From Thermaurantimonas sp046299575 (GTDB lineage Bacteria; Bacteroidota; Bacteroidia; Flavobacteriales; Schleiferiaceae), in NCBI RefSeq assembly GCF_046299575.1, contig NZ_JBKBHX010000008.1, forward strand, positions 115,975 to 179,974: DNA of 64,000 nt. Reading direction: 5' to 3'. A program made the translations under genes and the position numbers. Shown here one piece after another: positions 9,864 through 18,552 of this stretch. Numbering within the stretch: the stretch's first letter is position 1; each line of letters begins with the position of its first letter. Under the pieces are notes generated by a model, which saw only the letters and a list, made by a program, of their open reading frames with translations, was not told the origin of the DNA and searched no databases.

Positions 9864-10412
9864 TCAAAGACCGATTCGAGAGCGGAGGTGGTTGAAAAAT
9901 TCATAGATTACTATGCCGGCGCATACAGAAATGTTGAGCGAATGCTTTGTACCGTATTGCGGCAATTCCAGGCAATAATCGCACCTGTCGATGGCTTCCT
10001 GACTTACTCCTAACACTTCGTGACCAAAGATGAGAGCAAACTTTTGATACTGAGCACAAAGGTTTGGTAAATCTGCAGGGGTAATGGAATCTGTGGCTTG
10101 TTCGACGGCTATAAGATTATAGTCTTCTTCTTTAAGAATCCTTATGGCATGAAGGATGTCGGGAATGTAAGCCCAAGTGACCGATTCGGTGGCGCCAAGG
10201 GCGGTTTTGTGAATTTCGCGATGGGGTGGTGTGGGGGTAGTACCGCAGAGCAGAATTTTTTCAATGCGATAGGCATCGGCTATTCGGAAGATGGAGCCTA
10301 CATTGTGCATGGATCGCACACTGTCTAATACGATGGTCAGTGGTATTTTTGGAGCCTGTTTAAATGCATTTATATCTAGCCTGCCCAGGGCTTCGTTTGG
10401 AATCTTCTGCAT
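9864..10412 (-). CDS. SpoU/TrmH-family RNA 2'-O-methyltransferase
   Basis: Probable SAM-dependent methyltransferase of the SPOUT superfamily that 2'-O-methylates tRNA or rRNA. All three SpoU motifs are visible: NVGSIFRIADA (motif 1), FGHEVLGVSQE (motif 2) and KHSLNISVCAGIVIYEF (motif 3). At 182 residues it is a minimal SpoU domain without an RNA-binding extension. The ATG at 10412 (MQKIPNEAL) is chosen because longer versions would run through the mutS start. It is divergent from mutS with only 18 bases between the two starts. The 285 bases downstream, up to the preceding gene, show no feature. Confidence 0.88.
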   Translation of the reverse strand: MQKIPNEALGRLDINAFKQAPKIPLTIVLDSVRSMHNVGSIFRIADAYRIEKILLCGTTPTPPHREIHKTALGATESVTWAYIPDILHAIRILKEEDYNLIAVEQATDSITPADLPNLCAQYQKFALIFGHEVLGVSQEAIDRCDYCLELPQYGTKHSLNISVCAGIVIYEFFNHLRSRIGL

Positions 10413-10430
10413 ATTAGAAACGCTGAAACA

Positions 10431-13013
10431 TTGAGCAAAGGAGCTGACACCCCGCTGATGAAGCAATATTACAGCATCAAGGCAAAATACCCGGATGCGA
10501 TATTGCTCTTTAGAATAGGTGATTTTTATGAGACGTTTGGCGAAGATGCCATAAAAACGGCACGAGCACTCGATATAGTGCTGACTAAGCGGTCGAACGG
10601 AGCAGCAGCTGAGGTAGAGTTAGCAGGTTTTCCACACCATTCGCTGGAGGTGTATCTGCCGCGACTGGTGCGTGCTGGCTATCGCGTGGCCGTGTGCGAC
10701 CAACTGGAAGACCCCAAGCTGGCCAAAAAAATTGTGAAGCGGGGCGTAACTGAGCTTGTTACTCCGGGCCTTGCACTAAGCGATAATTTTTTGCCTTCGC
10801 GGTCAAACAATTTTTTGGCTTCAGTTGTGGCAGGTGAAGATGAAATTGGTCTGGCCCTGGTCGATATATCGACCGGAGAATTCTATTACGCTCAGGGCAC
10901 CGGCAGCGATATAGAAAAAATTCTTTCATCGACAAAGCCCGGAGAAATCTTATATCCGAAAAAAGCCTATGAAAAACTGGAATCGCTGATTTTGCTGGTG
11001 GGCTTTCAATACGGTCTTGACGATTGGATCTATAGAGGTACCTATGCCGAGGAACAAGTGCTTAAGCAGTTCAAAGTAAGTACTTTAAAAGGCTTTGGCT
11101 TAGACCAATATCCTGCTGCTGCGCTGGCCGCCGGTGCTGCCCTGCACTATATGCGCGAAGCACAGCAGAAAGATCTATCCCACATTACGGCTATTCAGCG
11201 TATTGCGAATGAAGATCACCTTTGGCTTGATCGATTTACCTTTAGGAATTTGGAGATTTTTCAATCTCTGTCGTCCGATGGTACGAGTTTGCTCGATGTA
11301 ATCGACCACACGCATACACCGATGGGTTCGCGCATGCTGAAGCGCTGGTTGTCGTTTCCGCTTAAAAACACAGACAAAATCAACGAGCGGCTCGATTTGG
11401 TAGAGTGGTTTGTACAACATGTGGATAGCGTTCGGCAGTTGGGAGAAAAACTTTCGAAGTTAATTGATATCGAGAGAATTGCTTCTAAGATTGCCACTCA
11501 GAAAGCCACTCCAAAAGAGCTGATGATCCTGGCTCGTAGCTTAGCAATAGCTGAAGAAATCACTTCTCTTCTTTGTGTGGATGGCGCAGCCACTCAACGT
11601 CTGGCCAGGCGAATGCCAGATACCTCTGGTATTCGTCATCTTTTGTTAAGCCGCCTGCACGAAGATGCTCCAGTAGCTTTGAACAAGGGCAACGTGATCA
11701 AAGAGGGTGTAGATGCGCAGCTCGATGAACTTCGAAAGCTGCGCGAAAATGCCCAGAACTTCTTGCTAGACCTGCAGCAGCGCGAAAGTGTAGCTACCGG
11801 GATATCGAACCTCAAAGTGGCTTTCAACAATGTGTTTGGCTACTACATCGAGGTGCGAAATACACATAAAGACAAAGTGCCTGCACATTGGATTCGCAAG
11901 CAAACACTGGTGAACGCAGAGCGATACATTACAGAGGAGCTGAAAATCTTTGAAGAAAAGATCCTGACAGCGGAGGAAAAAATCGTCACCATCGAATCTC
12001 GGCTATTTGCTGAGTTGCTCGAGCAACTGACACTTTCCTTACCGGCATTACAACAGTGTGCACGGGTGTTGGCAGAAACAGATATTTATGTGGCCCTGGC
12101 CCATTTGGCACTCGAAATGAATTATACCCGACCTCTGCTGACGGAGAACGAAGTGATTGATATAAAGGCGGGACGCCATCCGGTGATTGAGCAAAAACTG
12201 CCACCCGGTAAGGATTACATACCTAACGACGTGCTGCTCGACAAAGAAAAATGCCAGCTGATGATGATTACCGGACCGAATATGTCAGGTAAATCAGCCT
12301 TGCTTAGGCAAACGGCATTAATTTGTCTACTTGCACAGATTGGCAGCTTTGTCCCCGCTGAAAGTGCAGTACTTACGCCATTAGACAGAATTTTTGTGCG
12401 CGTAGGTGCTTCTGACAACATTTCACAGGGCGAGTCCACCTTTATGGTCGAAATGATAGAAACTTCGCTTATTCTCAACAATATATCCGAAAAATCCCTA
12501 ATCTTACTCGACGAAATAGGACGAGGTACCAGTACCTACGACGGCATTTCAATCGCCTGGTCGATAGCACGTTACCTGCACGACCATCCGTTCAGGCCCT
12601 ACACCATGTTTGCCACTCACTACCACGAAATGAATGAGATGGAGAGCCAATTTAAGCGCATTAAAAATTTTTCTATCAGCGTAAAAGAAGCAAAGAATAC
12701 CATCGTATTTCTTCGCAAGCTGGTACCTGGGGGCAGCGAGCATTCTTTTGGAATTCACGTGGCGCAAATGGCCGGATTACCCGCGTTGGTTATTCAGCAT
12801 GCCCGCCAGATGCTTGAAAAACTCGAAGAGCGGTCAAAAGAACAAAACAAACAGATGCCTCGAGAAATTCAACTTTCGCTTTTTCAATTAGAAGATACTG
12901 TTTTAGAAGAAATTCGCGCATCCCTACGCAACCTTGATCTGAATGCCATCACACCTATAGAAGCATTAATTAAGCTGAATGAAATAAAAAACATTGTGCT
13001 CAAAAAGTCATAG
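10431..13013 (+). CDS. mutS: DNA mismatch repair protein MutS
   Basis: Mismatch-recognition ATPase of the MutS1 type, 860 residues. The N-terminal mismatch-binding motif DFYETFGEDA (Phe-x-Glu) is at about residues 27-36. The C-terminal ATPase has the Walker A segment TGPNMSGKSALLRQ, LLDEIGRGTSTYDG (Walker B) and TMFATHYHE. The likely start is TTG at 10431, giving MSKGADTPLMKQYY, close to the usual N-terminus of the family in this phylum. The next ATG (10458) would remove conserved residues. The promoter must lie inside the divergent methyltransferase gene. Confidence 0.96.
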   Translation: MSKGADTPLMKQYYSIKAKYPDAILLFRIGDFYETFGEDAIKTARALDIVLTKRSNGAAAEVELAGFPHHSLEVYLPRLVRAGYRVAVCDQLEDPKLAKKIVKRGVTELVTPGLALSDNFLPSRSNNFLASVVAGEDEIGLALVDISTGEFYYAQGTGSDIEKILSSTKPGEILYPKKAYEKLESLILLVGFQYGLDDWIYRGTYAEEQVLKQFKVSTLKGFGLDQYPAAALAAGAALHYMREAQQKDLSHITAIQRIANEDHLWLDRFTFRNLEIFQSLSSDGTSLLDVIDHTHTPMGSRMLKRWLSFPLKNTDKINERLDLVEWFVQHVDSVRQLGEKLSKLIDIERIASKIATQKATPKELMILARSLAIAEEITSLLCVDGAATQRLARRMPDTSGIRHLLLSRLHEDAPVALNKGNVIKEGVDAQLDELRKLRENAQNFLLDLQQRESVATGISNLKVAFNNVFGYYIEVRNTHKDKVPAHWIRKQTLVNAERYITEELKIFEEKILTAEEKIVTIESRLFAELLEQLTLSLPALQQCARVLAETDIYVALAHLALEMNYTRPLLTENEVIDIKAGRHPVIEQKLPPGKDYIPNDVLLDKEKCQLMMITGPNMSGKSALLRQTALICLLAQIGSFVPAESAVLTPLDRIFVRVGASDNISQGESTFMVEMIETSLILNNISEKSLILLDEIGRGTSTYDGISIAWSIARYLHDHPFRPYTMFATHYHEMNEMESQFKRIKNFSISVKEAKNTIVFLRKLVPGGSEHSFGIHVAQMAGLPALVIQHARQMLEKLEERSKEQNKQMPREIQLSLFQLEDTVLEEIRASLRNLDLNAITPIEALIKLNEIKNIVLKKS

Positions 13014-13066
13014 TGTAGAACTATTCTAAATAAAACCAATTAATAGGCTTCACGGGCGTTGAAAAG

Positions 13067-13074
13067 TACTTTTG
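13067..13074 (+). promoter_or_regulatory. -7 box upstream of dps
   Basis: TACTTTTG matches the Bacteroidota -7 consensus TAnnTTTG and lies 19 bases before the dps start codon. No clear -33 TTG element is visible. Confidence 0.55.
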
Positions 13075-13093
13075 ACAATAAAACAAAAAAATC

Positions 13094-13573
13094 ATGGACA
13101 ACCTGAATATCATTGGAATAGACAAGCAAAAAGCAGAAGTTTTAGCTGAAAAACTCAACAAGTTGTTGGCTAATTACTCTGTTTTTTACATGAATGTACG
13201 CGGATATCACTGGAACATACGAGGTGAAAAGTTTTTTGAACTGCATCAGAAATTTGAGGAATTATATAACGATTTAATTCTAAAAATCGATGAAGTAGCT
13301 GAGCGCATTCTCACCCTTGGTCATACTCCATACCATTCGTATGCAACTATTTTAAATAATGCAATTGTACGGCCTCATGAAAATGTAACCGATGGCAGAG
13401 AGTGTGTAAAAGGAATACTTGATGCACTGAAAATACTCATCACCAGTCAGCGTGAACTGCTCGACCTCTCCGCTGATGCTAACGACGAAGGCACCATTGC
13501 GCTGATGAGTGATTACATTCGCGAGCAGGAAAAACTCAGCTGGATGTACTCAGCCTATCTCAACAAGCAATAA
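13094..13573 (+). CDS. dps: Dps ferritin-like DNA protection protein
   Basis: Dodecameric mini-ferritin that oxidises and stores iron with hydrogen peroxide and protects DNA in stress and stationary phase. The 159 residues match the family length. The intersubunit ferroxidase ligands are visible in YHWNIRG and ELHQKFEELYNDLILKIDE (His, Asp, Glu). No long charged N-terminal DNA-binding tail is present, so DNA binding is uncertain. It has its own -7 box, and acnA follows 22 bases later, so the two are likely co-transcribed; aconitase is itself an oxidant-sensitive Fe-S enzyme. Confidence 0.94.
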   Translation: MDNLNIIGIDKQKAEVLAEKLNKLLANYSVFYMNVRGYHWNIRGEKFFELHQKFEELYNDLILKIDEVAERILTLGHTPYHSYATILNNAIVRPHENVTDGRECVKGILDALKILITSQRELLDLSADANDEGTIALMSDYIREQEKLSWMYSAYLNKQ

Positions 13574-13595
13574 CCCCCCAAAACACAAATAGACT

Positions 13596-16328
13596 ATGGA
13601 AAACAATGACATCTTCGGCATAGTACGCGAGTTGCCCACGTCTTCGGGCACTGTTAAGTACTATTCTCTCAAAGCATTAGAGGAAGCAGGCCACAAAGTT
13701 TCTCATTTGCCGTATTCGATCCGAATCTTATTGGAAAATGCTCTACGCAATTACGACGACTTTGGCATCACTCGCGAGAATATCGAAACCATTCTCCACT
13801 GGCAACCCACACCGCCTGACAAGGAAATCCCATTCAAGCCTGGCCGTGTGTTGATGCAGGACTTTACAGGTGTTCCGGCAGTAGTCGATATTGCCTCCAT
13901 CCGAGATGAAGTTGCCCGTCGCGGCAAGTCGCCTGATACAATAAACCCGCTCATTCCGGTCGATTTGGTTATTGACCACTCGGTGATTGTGGACTATTTC
14001 GGAACAAGCTATGCCTACAAGAAAAACGTAGAAGTAGAATACGAGCGCAACCGCGAGCGCTATCAGTTGCTTAAGTGGGCACAGAAGTCTTTCAAAAACT
14101 TCTCTGTAGTTCCTCCGGGCATGGGCATATGCCATCAAGTAAATCTGGAATACCTGGCCACTGGCGTAATCGTGCGCGACGGCGTAGCCTTCCCCGATAC
14201 CTTAGTTGGTACAGACTCGCACACCCCAATGGTGAACGGTATTGGTGTAGTTGCATGGGGCGTGGGAGGTATAGAAGCAGAAGCTGCTTTGCTTGGTCAG
14301 CCGATTTATTTCATTACTCCTGAAGTTGTAGGCCTTAAACTTACCGGTAGCTTGCCTGTAGGTACCACTGCTACTGACCTGGTGCTTACTATCACCGAGC
14401 TTCTCCGTCGCCATAAGGTAGTCGGCAAATTTGTAGAAGTTTTTGGCCCAGGCCTTGCTAATCTCTCTGTACCCGACCGAGCTACGATCTCCAATATGTC
14501 GCCAGAGTTCGGCTGTACCATAACTTACTTCCCCATTGACGATCGCACGCTCGAATACATGCGAACCACCAACCGCAGCGTAGAAACAGTGAAGTTAGTG
14601 GAAGACTATTGCAAAGCTAATCTCCTCTGGCGCGACGACAACGCTCAAATCCAATACTCTCAACTCATTGAGCTAGACTTATCTACTATTGAGCCTACTG
14701 TTTCTGGACCGAAACGCCCGCAAGACAAAATCTTGCTCAAGGAATTTAAGAGTAAATTCATCTCACTTCTAGAGACCAATTATGGCCGAAAGTATCTGCC
14801 GGTAGAAGAGCGAGGTGAGATGGAGGTAGAAGATGCTGACGTAGCTGTAGCTGAGGAAGTAAAAACCCTTCGTACAGCTGCAGTTAGAATTGGTACTGAA
14901 ACCGAACAAATCTCTGACGGCAGTGTGGTTATAGCCGCTATCACATCTTGCACCAATACTTCCAACCCCTCTGTAATGATAGGTGCAGGTATCCTCGCAC
15001 GCAAAGCCCGTGAGCGCGGTCTGAACGTAAAGCCCTGGGTAAAGACTTCGCTGGCTCCCGGTTCGAAGGTGGTGACCGATTACCTCGAGCGCTCAGGTCT
15101 GCTCACCGACCTGGAAGCGCTTCGTTTCCATGTAGTAGGCTACGGCTGTACTTCTTGCATAGGAAACTCCGGCCCGCTCCCGGCACCAATAGCTAAAGCC
15201 ATTGACGAGAATGACCTTGTAGTAGCTTCAGTACTCTCAGGCAACCGAAACTTTGAAGCCCGGGTACACCCTCAGGTCAAGATGAATTTCCTGATGTCGC
15301 CCATCCTGGTAGTAGCCTATGCTATTGCCGGAAGAGTGGACATCGACCTGATGAATGAACCCATAGGGTACGACCCCAATCTCGAGCCAGTCTACTTGCG
15401 CGACATCTGGCCATCAGAAGATGAAATCCGAGCTACCATTGCGCGCGTAATTACACCCGATGATTTCAAGCGCAGTTATTCTACCATCTTCGAAGGCGAT
15501 GAGCAATGGCAAGCCCTCGATGCACCCACTGGTAAAACTTTCCAGTGGGATAGCTCATCAACCTACATCAAGGAAGCACCCTTCTTCAAAAACCTGCCCG
15601 ATAAACCTTCTACTCCAACAGATATCGAAGGTGCACGCGTGCTCTTGTGGTTAGGTGATAGCGTTACTACCGACCATATTTCGCCCGCTGGTTCTTTTAA
15701 GGAAGATTCTGCCGCCGGCAGGTACCTCCTCTCTCGCGGAGTAGAGAAGAAGGACTTCAATTCATACGGTTCACGTCGCGGCAACGACGAAGTAATGGTG
15801 CGCGGTACTTTTGCCAATGTACGCATCAAAAACCGAATTGCAACGCGCGAAGGAGGATACTCAGTACATATACCCTCAGGTGTAGAAGACACAGTATACG
15901 ATACTGCTATGCGTTACAAAGCTGAAAATACGCCTCTCATCGTGCTTGCTGGTAAAGAGTACGGTTCTGGTTCTTCGCGTGACTGGGCAGCTAAAGGCAC
16001 CTATCTGCTCGGTATACGCGCTGTGATTGCCGAGAGCTACGAGCGCATCCACCGCTCAAACCTGGTTGGAATGGGAGTGATGCCACTTCAATTCCTCGAC
16101 GGTCAAAATGCTGACTCCCTTGGCCTTACAGGTCGTGAAAGTTTTACTATATCTGGCATAACGGAGGGTCTTACACCGGGAAAACTCCTCACCGTAACGG
16201 CTACTGATCACACCGGAGCTCAAAAGACCTTCCAGGTCATTTGCCGTCTCGACTCAAAAATCGAAATCGCCTACTACACGCACGGAGGCATCCTTCAGTA
16301 CGTACTCCGTCAGTTCTTGGCAAATTAA
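13596..16328 (+). CDS. acnA: Aconitate hydratase (AcnA/IRP1 type)
   Basis: TCA-cycle enzyme that isomerises citrate and isocitrate through a [4Fe-4S] cluster. The 910 residues match the monomeric AcnA/IRP1 class. Cluster cysteines are visible at about 452 (SCTNTSNPSV) and 518/521 (GYGCTSCIGNSGPL). The swivel domain carries GSGSSRDWAAKG near the C-terminus. It follows dps closely without a terminator and is closed by a strong terminator at 16355. Confidence 0.95.
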   Translation: MENNDIFGIVRELPTSSGTVKYYSLKALEEAGHKVSHLPYSIRILLENALRNYDDFGITRENIETILHWQPTPPDKEIPFKPGRVLMQDFTGVPAVVDIASIRDEVARRGKSPDTINPLIPVDLVIDHSVIVDYFGTSYAYKKNVEVEYERNRERYQLLKWAQKSFKNFSVVPPGMGICHQVNLEYLATGVIVRDGVAFPDTLVGTDSHTPMVNGIGVVAWGVGGIEAEAALLGQPIYFITPEVVGLKLTGSLPVGTTATDLVLTITELLRRHKVVGKFVEVFGPGLANLSVPDRATISNMSPEFGCTITYFPIDDRTLEYMRTTNRSVETVKLVEDYCKANLLWRDDNAQIQYSQLIELDLSTIEPTVSGPKRPQDKILLKEFKSKFISLLETNYGRKYLPVEERGEMEVEDADVAVAEEVKTLRTAAVRIGTETEQISDGSVVIAAITSCTNTSNPSVMIGAGILARKARERGLNVKPWVKTSLAPGSKVVTDYLERSGLLTDLEALRFHVVGYGCTSCIGNSGPLPAPIAKAIDENDLVVASVLSGNRNFEARVHPQVKMNFLMSPILVVAYAIAGRVDIDLMNEPIGYDPNLEPVYLRDIWPSEDEIRATIARVITPDDFKRSYSTIFEGDEQWQALDAPTGKTFQWDSSSTYIKEAPFFKNLPDKPSTPTDIEGARVLLWLGDSVTTDHISPAGSFKEDSAAGRYLLSRGVEKKDFNSYGSRRGNDEVMVRGTFANVRIKNRIATREGGYSVHIPSGVEDTVYDTAMRYKAENTPLIVLAGKEYGSGSSRDWAAKGTYLLGIRAVIAESYERIHRSNLVGMGVMPLQFLDGQNADSLGLTGRESFTISGITEGLTPGKLLTVTATDHTGAQKTFQVICRLDSKIEIAYYTHGGILQYVLRQFLAN

Positions 16329-16354
16329 TTCACCAATATTTTTCTAAATTTATG

Positions 16355-16389
16355 CCGCTTTGCGATGTTTCGCAAGGCGGTTTTTTATT
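16355..16389 (+). terminator. Intrinsic terminator after acnA
   Basis: An 11-bp stem (CCGCTTTGCGA pairing with TCGCAAGGCGG, one G-T pair) with a 4-base loop is followed by six T. It ends the dps-acnA transcript. Confidence 0.9.
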
Positions 16390-16742
16390 TGGACATCTAA
16401 TGCATTTTCCAGCTTGCGGTTTATGGCCGAGCCTATCTCATGAAGAGGGTCTTATGCCTACTTGCACCAGTAATTGATTGATTCTGCATTTTTTTTGTGT
16501 AGTAAGAATTTTAATCTTTTGATGCTAATTAAGTAAAGTTGTAAATAAGCTATTACCTACAAAAGAGTTTTAGTGCCTAATTCTGTCGATTGATCATCTG
16601 TTTTTTAAACATAAAACAATTAAGTAGCATCACCAACCATGCATCAATTTACTAAGTGAGTCAATGATACGCAATATATTGATTTATTTTTTTAATCAAA
16701 TAGCCCAAAGCGCATTTGTTTAAAACTGCTGAGTTTTTAAAT
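16390..16742 (+). other. AT-rich intergenic stretch, no gene seen
   Basis: Spacer between the terminators of the convergent acnA and azurin genes. Reading frames are short and without recognisable features, and I see no repeat, tRNA or RNA motif. Confidence 0.6.
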
Positions 16743-16775
16743 AAAAAAGGTGCCCGAAAAGTTTCGGACACCTTC
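16743..16775 (-). terminator. Intrinsic terminator after azurin
   Basis: Read on the minus strand, a 13-bp near-perfect stem (AAGGTGTCCGAAA / TTTCGGGCACCTT) is followed by a T run. It ends the peroxidase-azurin transcript. Confidence 0.88.
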
Positions 16776-16799
16776 TAAATTGTTAGCTTTTTACTTCAA

Positions 16800-17294
16800 T
16801 TACATTACAACAAACTTACCTTTCATCATGCCGTAATGACCGGGGAAGGTGCAAATGAAGTCGTAGATTCCCTTTTCAGGAGCATCGAACTCAATAGTAG
16901 TTTCTTGACCACCGCCGATCATATCTGTTTTTACAATTACTTGATCTGCTTTGGCAGGGTCGATGTATCCGTTGTCTTTGTGGTTGATAGCTGCAGTTGC
17001 GAATTCAGCCACATCAGTACCTTGCTTTAGAAGTACCCAGTTGTGACCCATTGATTCAATAGGCAACTGACCTACGTGCTTGAGGGTGAGTTTTACTTTT
17101 TGACCTGCTTTCACATCAATTCGATCCAGGTTGTACTTCATTTGGTCGTTGGCCTCAATCACCACTTCTACCATTGTGGGTATTTCTTCCTGAACTGCTT
17201 GCTCTTCTTGAGCATTAGCTGCTTCCTTCTCTGCCCCTCCGCCACATGCAGCTGCTAGGGCTAAAAATAAAATGGCTAATCGGTTGGTCTTCAT
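16800..17294 (-). CDS. Azurin-like blue copper lipoprotein
   Basis: Periplasmic type-1 copper electron carrier of the azurin family, 164 residues. The N-terminus is a lipoprotein signal (LALAAAC, lipidated Cys at about 17), followed by a Gly/Ala/Glu-rich linker and the cupredoxin fold. Copper ligands are visible: His in SMGHNW, and Cys, His and Met in FICTFPGHYGMMKG. It lies 37 bases downstream of the cytochrome c peroxidase on the same strand. Azurins are known electron donors to such peroxidases, so a functional pair is likely. Confidence 0.92.
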   Translation of the reverse strand: MKTNRLAILFLALAAACGGGAEKEAANAQEEQAVQEEIPTMVEVVIEANDQMKYNLDRIDVKAGQKVKLTLKHVGQLPIESMGHNWVLLKQGTDVAEFATAAINHKDNGYIDPAKADQVIVKTDMIGGGQETTIEFDAPEKGIYDFICTFPGHYGMMKGKFVVM

Positions 17295-17331
17295 TTTTCG
17301 ATATTCTATTTATGGATTTTTTATTTTCAAC

Positions 17332-18384
17332 TTAGTTAGAGGCAATATGTTTAGGAATTTCACCAGTAAGACTGCGCAAAAATGCTACAATGGCATCTGT
17401 CTGTTCGTTACTTAGGTCACGACCTAACTGGGTTGTGGCCATAATGCGTACAGCTTTGCTAAGGTCGGCCACACTGCCGTCGTGGAAGTAAGGCCAAGTT
17501 TTCTCTACGTTGCGCAGTGAGGGAACTTTAAATACATACATATCTGCCTCATTCTTAGTAACAGCGTATCGACCTACATCTTGGCGCTCTGAGCCGGTGT
17601 ATTCCCAGTAGGGGCCTTTTACCAAACCAAATTTTTGATACATGTGTCCACCCAGATTCACACCAGTATGACAAGTGATGCAACCGGTTTCAATAAAAGT
17701 CTTAAGACCTTCGCGCTGCTTAGCATCAAGTGCAGCGTAGTTTCCTTTAAGGTATTCATCAAAAGGTGAAGGGGTCAACAGTGATTTTTCGTATTCAGCT
17801 ATAGCCAATGCAATATTGTGATATGTGATAGGATCTTTTTCGCCCGGAAAGGCAGCTTCAAACAAAGCTTTATATTCAGGAATAGCCTTAATTTTAGCAA
17901 CAGCCTCTTTTTCGTTTCTCAGTCCCATTTCCACCGGATTTAGGATGGGGCCTTTGGCTTGCTCTACGAGATCAGCAGCTCTGCCATCCCAAAATTGGGC
18001 TATGTGCAAGCTTGCGTTATAAGAAGAGGGGCTATTGCGCTCGCCACGAGCTTTTTTGTCAAAACTTGGCGATGTAGGCTCGTTGTCGACACCATAGTTT
18101 GCTACTTGATGGCAGGTGTTGCAGCTCATTTGGTTGTTGGCTGAAAGAGCAGTTTCGTGGTACAGCTTTTCACCCAACTTGAACAATGGGGATTCTAAAT
18201 CTACCTCGATTGATGGTAGAGGCTTGAAAATGTTTGAAGCAGTTTTCCAAAGGGTTGAATCTTCTGCGGTGAAGGCTGCTTCTGCTTCAGCAGCGCTCTC
18301 TTTTTCGGTTGACTGATTACAAGCCTGGCTTGTAATGAGAGCAGTGATCACTGCAGCTGATACGATTAGTGTGTGCTTTTTCAT
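17332..18384 (-). CDS. Dihaem cytochrome c peroxidase (CcpA/MauG family)
   Basis: Periplasmic dihaem peroxidase that reduces hydrogen peroxide using small electron carriers. The N-terminal signal ends ITSQAC, a lipoprotein-type site. Two haem c motifs are present, CNTCH in the N-terminal domain and CITCH in the C-terminal domain. The RNSPSSYNASLHIAQFWDGRA segment and the PSLRNVEKTWPYFHDGS segment are typical of the family. The start at 18384 (MKKHTLIV) is preferred because it gives a normal signal peptide and follows a -7 box. It is the first gene of a pair with azurin. Confidence 0.94.
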   Translation of the reverse strand: MKKHTLIVSAAVITALITSQACNQSTEKESAAEAEAAFTAEDSTLWKTASNIFKPLPSIEVDLESPLFKLGEKLYHETALSANNQMSCNTCHQVANYGVDNEPTSPSFDKKARGERNSPSSYNASLHIAQFWDGRAADLVEQAKGPILNPVEMGLRNEKEAVAKIKAIPEYKALFEAAFPGEKDPITYHNIALAIAEYEKSLLTPSPFDEYLKGNYAALDAKQREGLKTFIETGCITCHTGVNLGGHMYQKFGLVKGPYWEYTGSERQDVGRYAVTKNEADMYVFKVPSLRNVEKTWPYFHDGSVADLSKAVRIMATTQLGRDLSNEQTDAIVAFLRSLTGEIPKHIASN

Positions 18385-18402
18385 AGGCCTTATTGTTTTG
18401 AA

Positions 18403-18410
18403 CAAAAGTA
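18403..18410 (-). promoter_or_regulatory. -7 box upstream of cytochrome c peroxidase
   Basis: On the minus strand TACTTTTG matches TAnnTTTG, 18 bases before the peroxidase start codon. No convincing -33 element is seen at the right distance. Confidence 0.5.
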
Positions 18411-18503
18411 GTGAAGTTATATTTATTATAAAAATCTAACAATATTTATTTTTGATAGAAAAATACTATAAAAAAACATCACCTTTTTATCTGATGCAAA
18501 TCA

Positions 18504-18533
18504 TTTGCGAAGCTTACTGCTTGAGTACCTTTG
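18504..18533 (+). promoter_or_regulatory. Promoter of korB (TTTG-N18-TACCTTTG)
   Basis: A -33 element TTTG at 18504 and a -7 box TACCTTTG at 18526, 18 bases apart, form a full match to the Bacteroidota housekeeping promoter. It lies 19 bases before the korB ATG. Confidence 0.75.
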
Positions 18534-18552
18534 TAAAGAAAATAAAAAATCA

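Noticed and set aside
16241..16477. A 78-codon plus-strand frame over the acnA end
   Set aside because: It overlaps the acnA 3' end and its terminator in another frame and has no recognisable domain.
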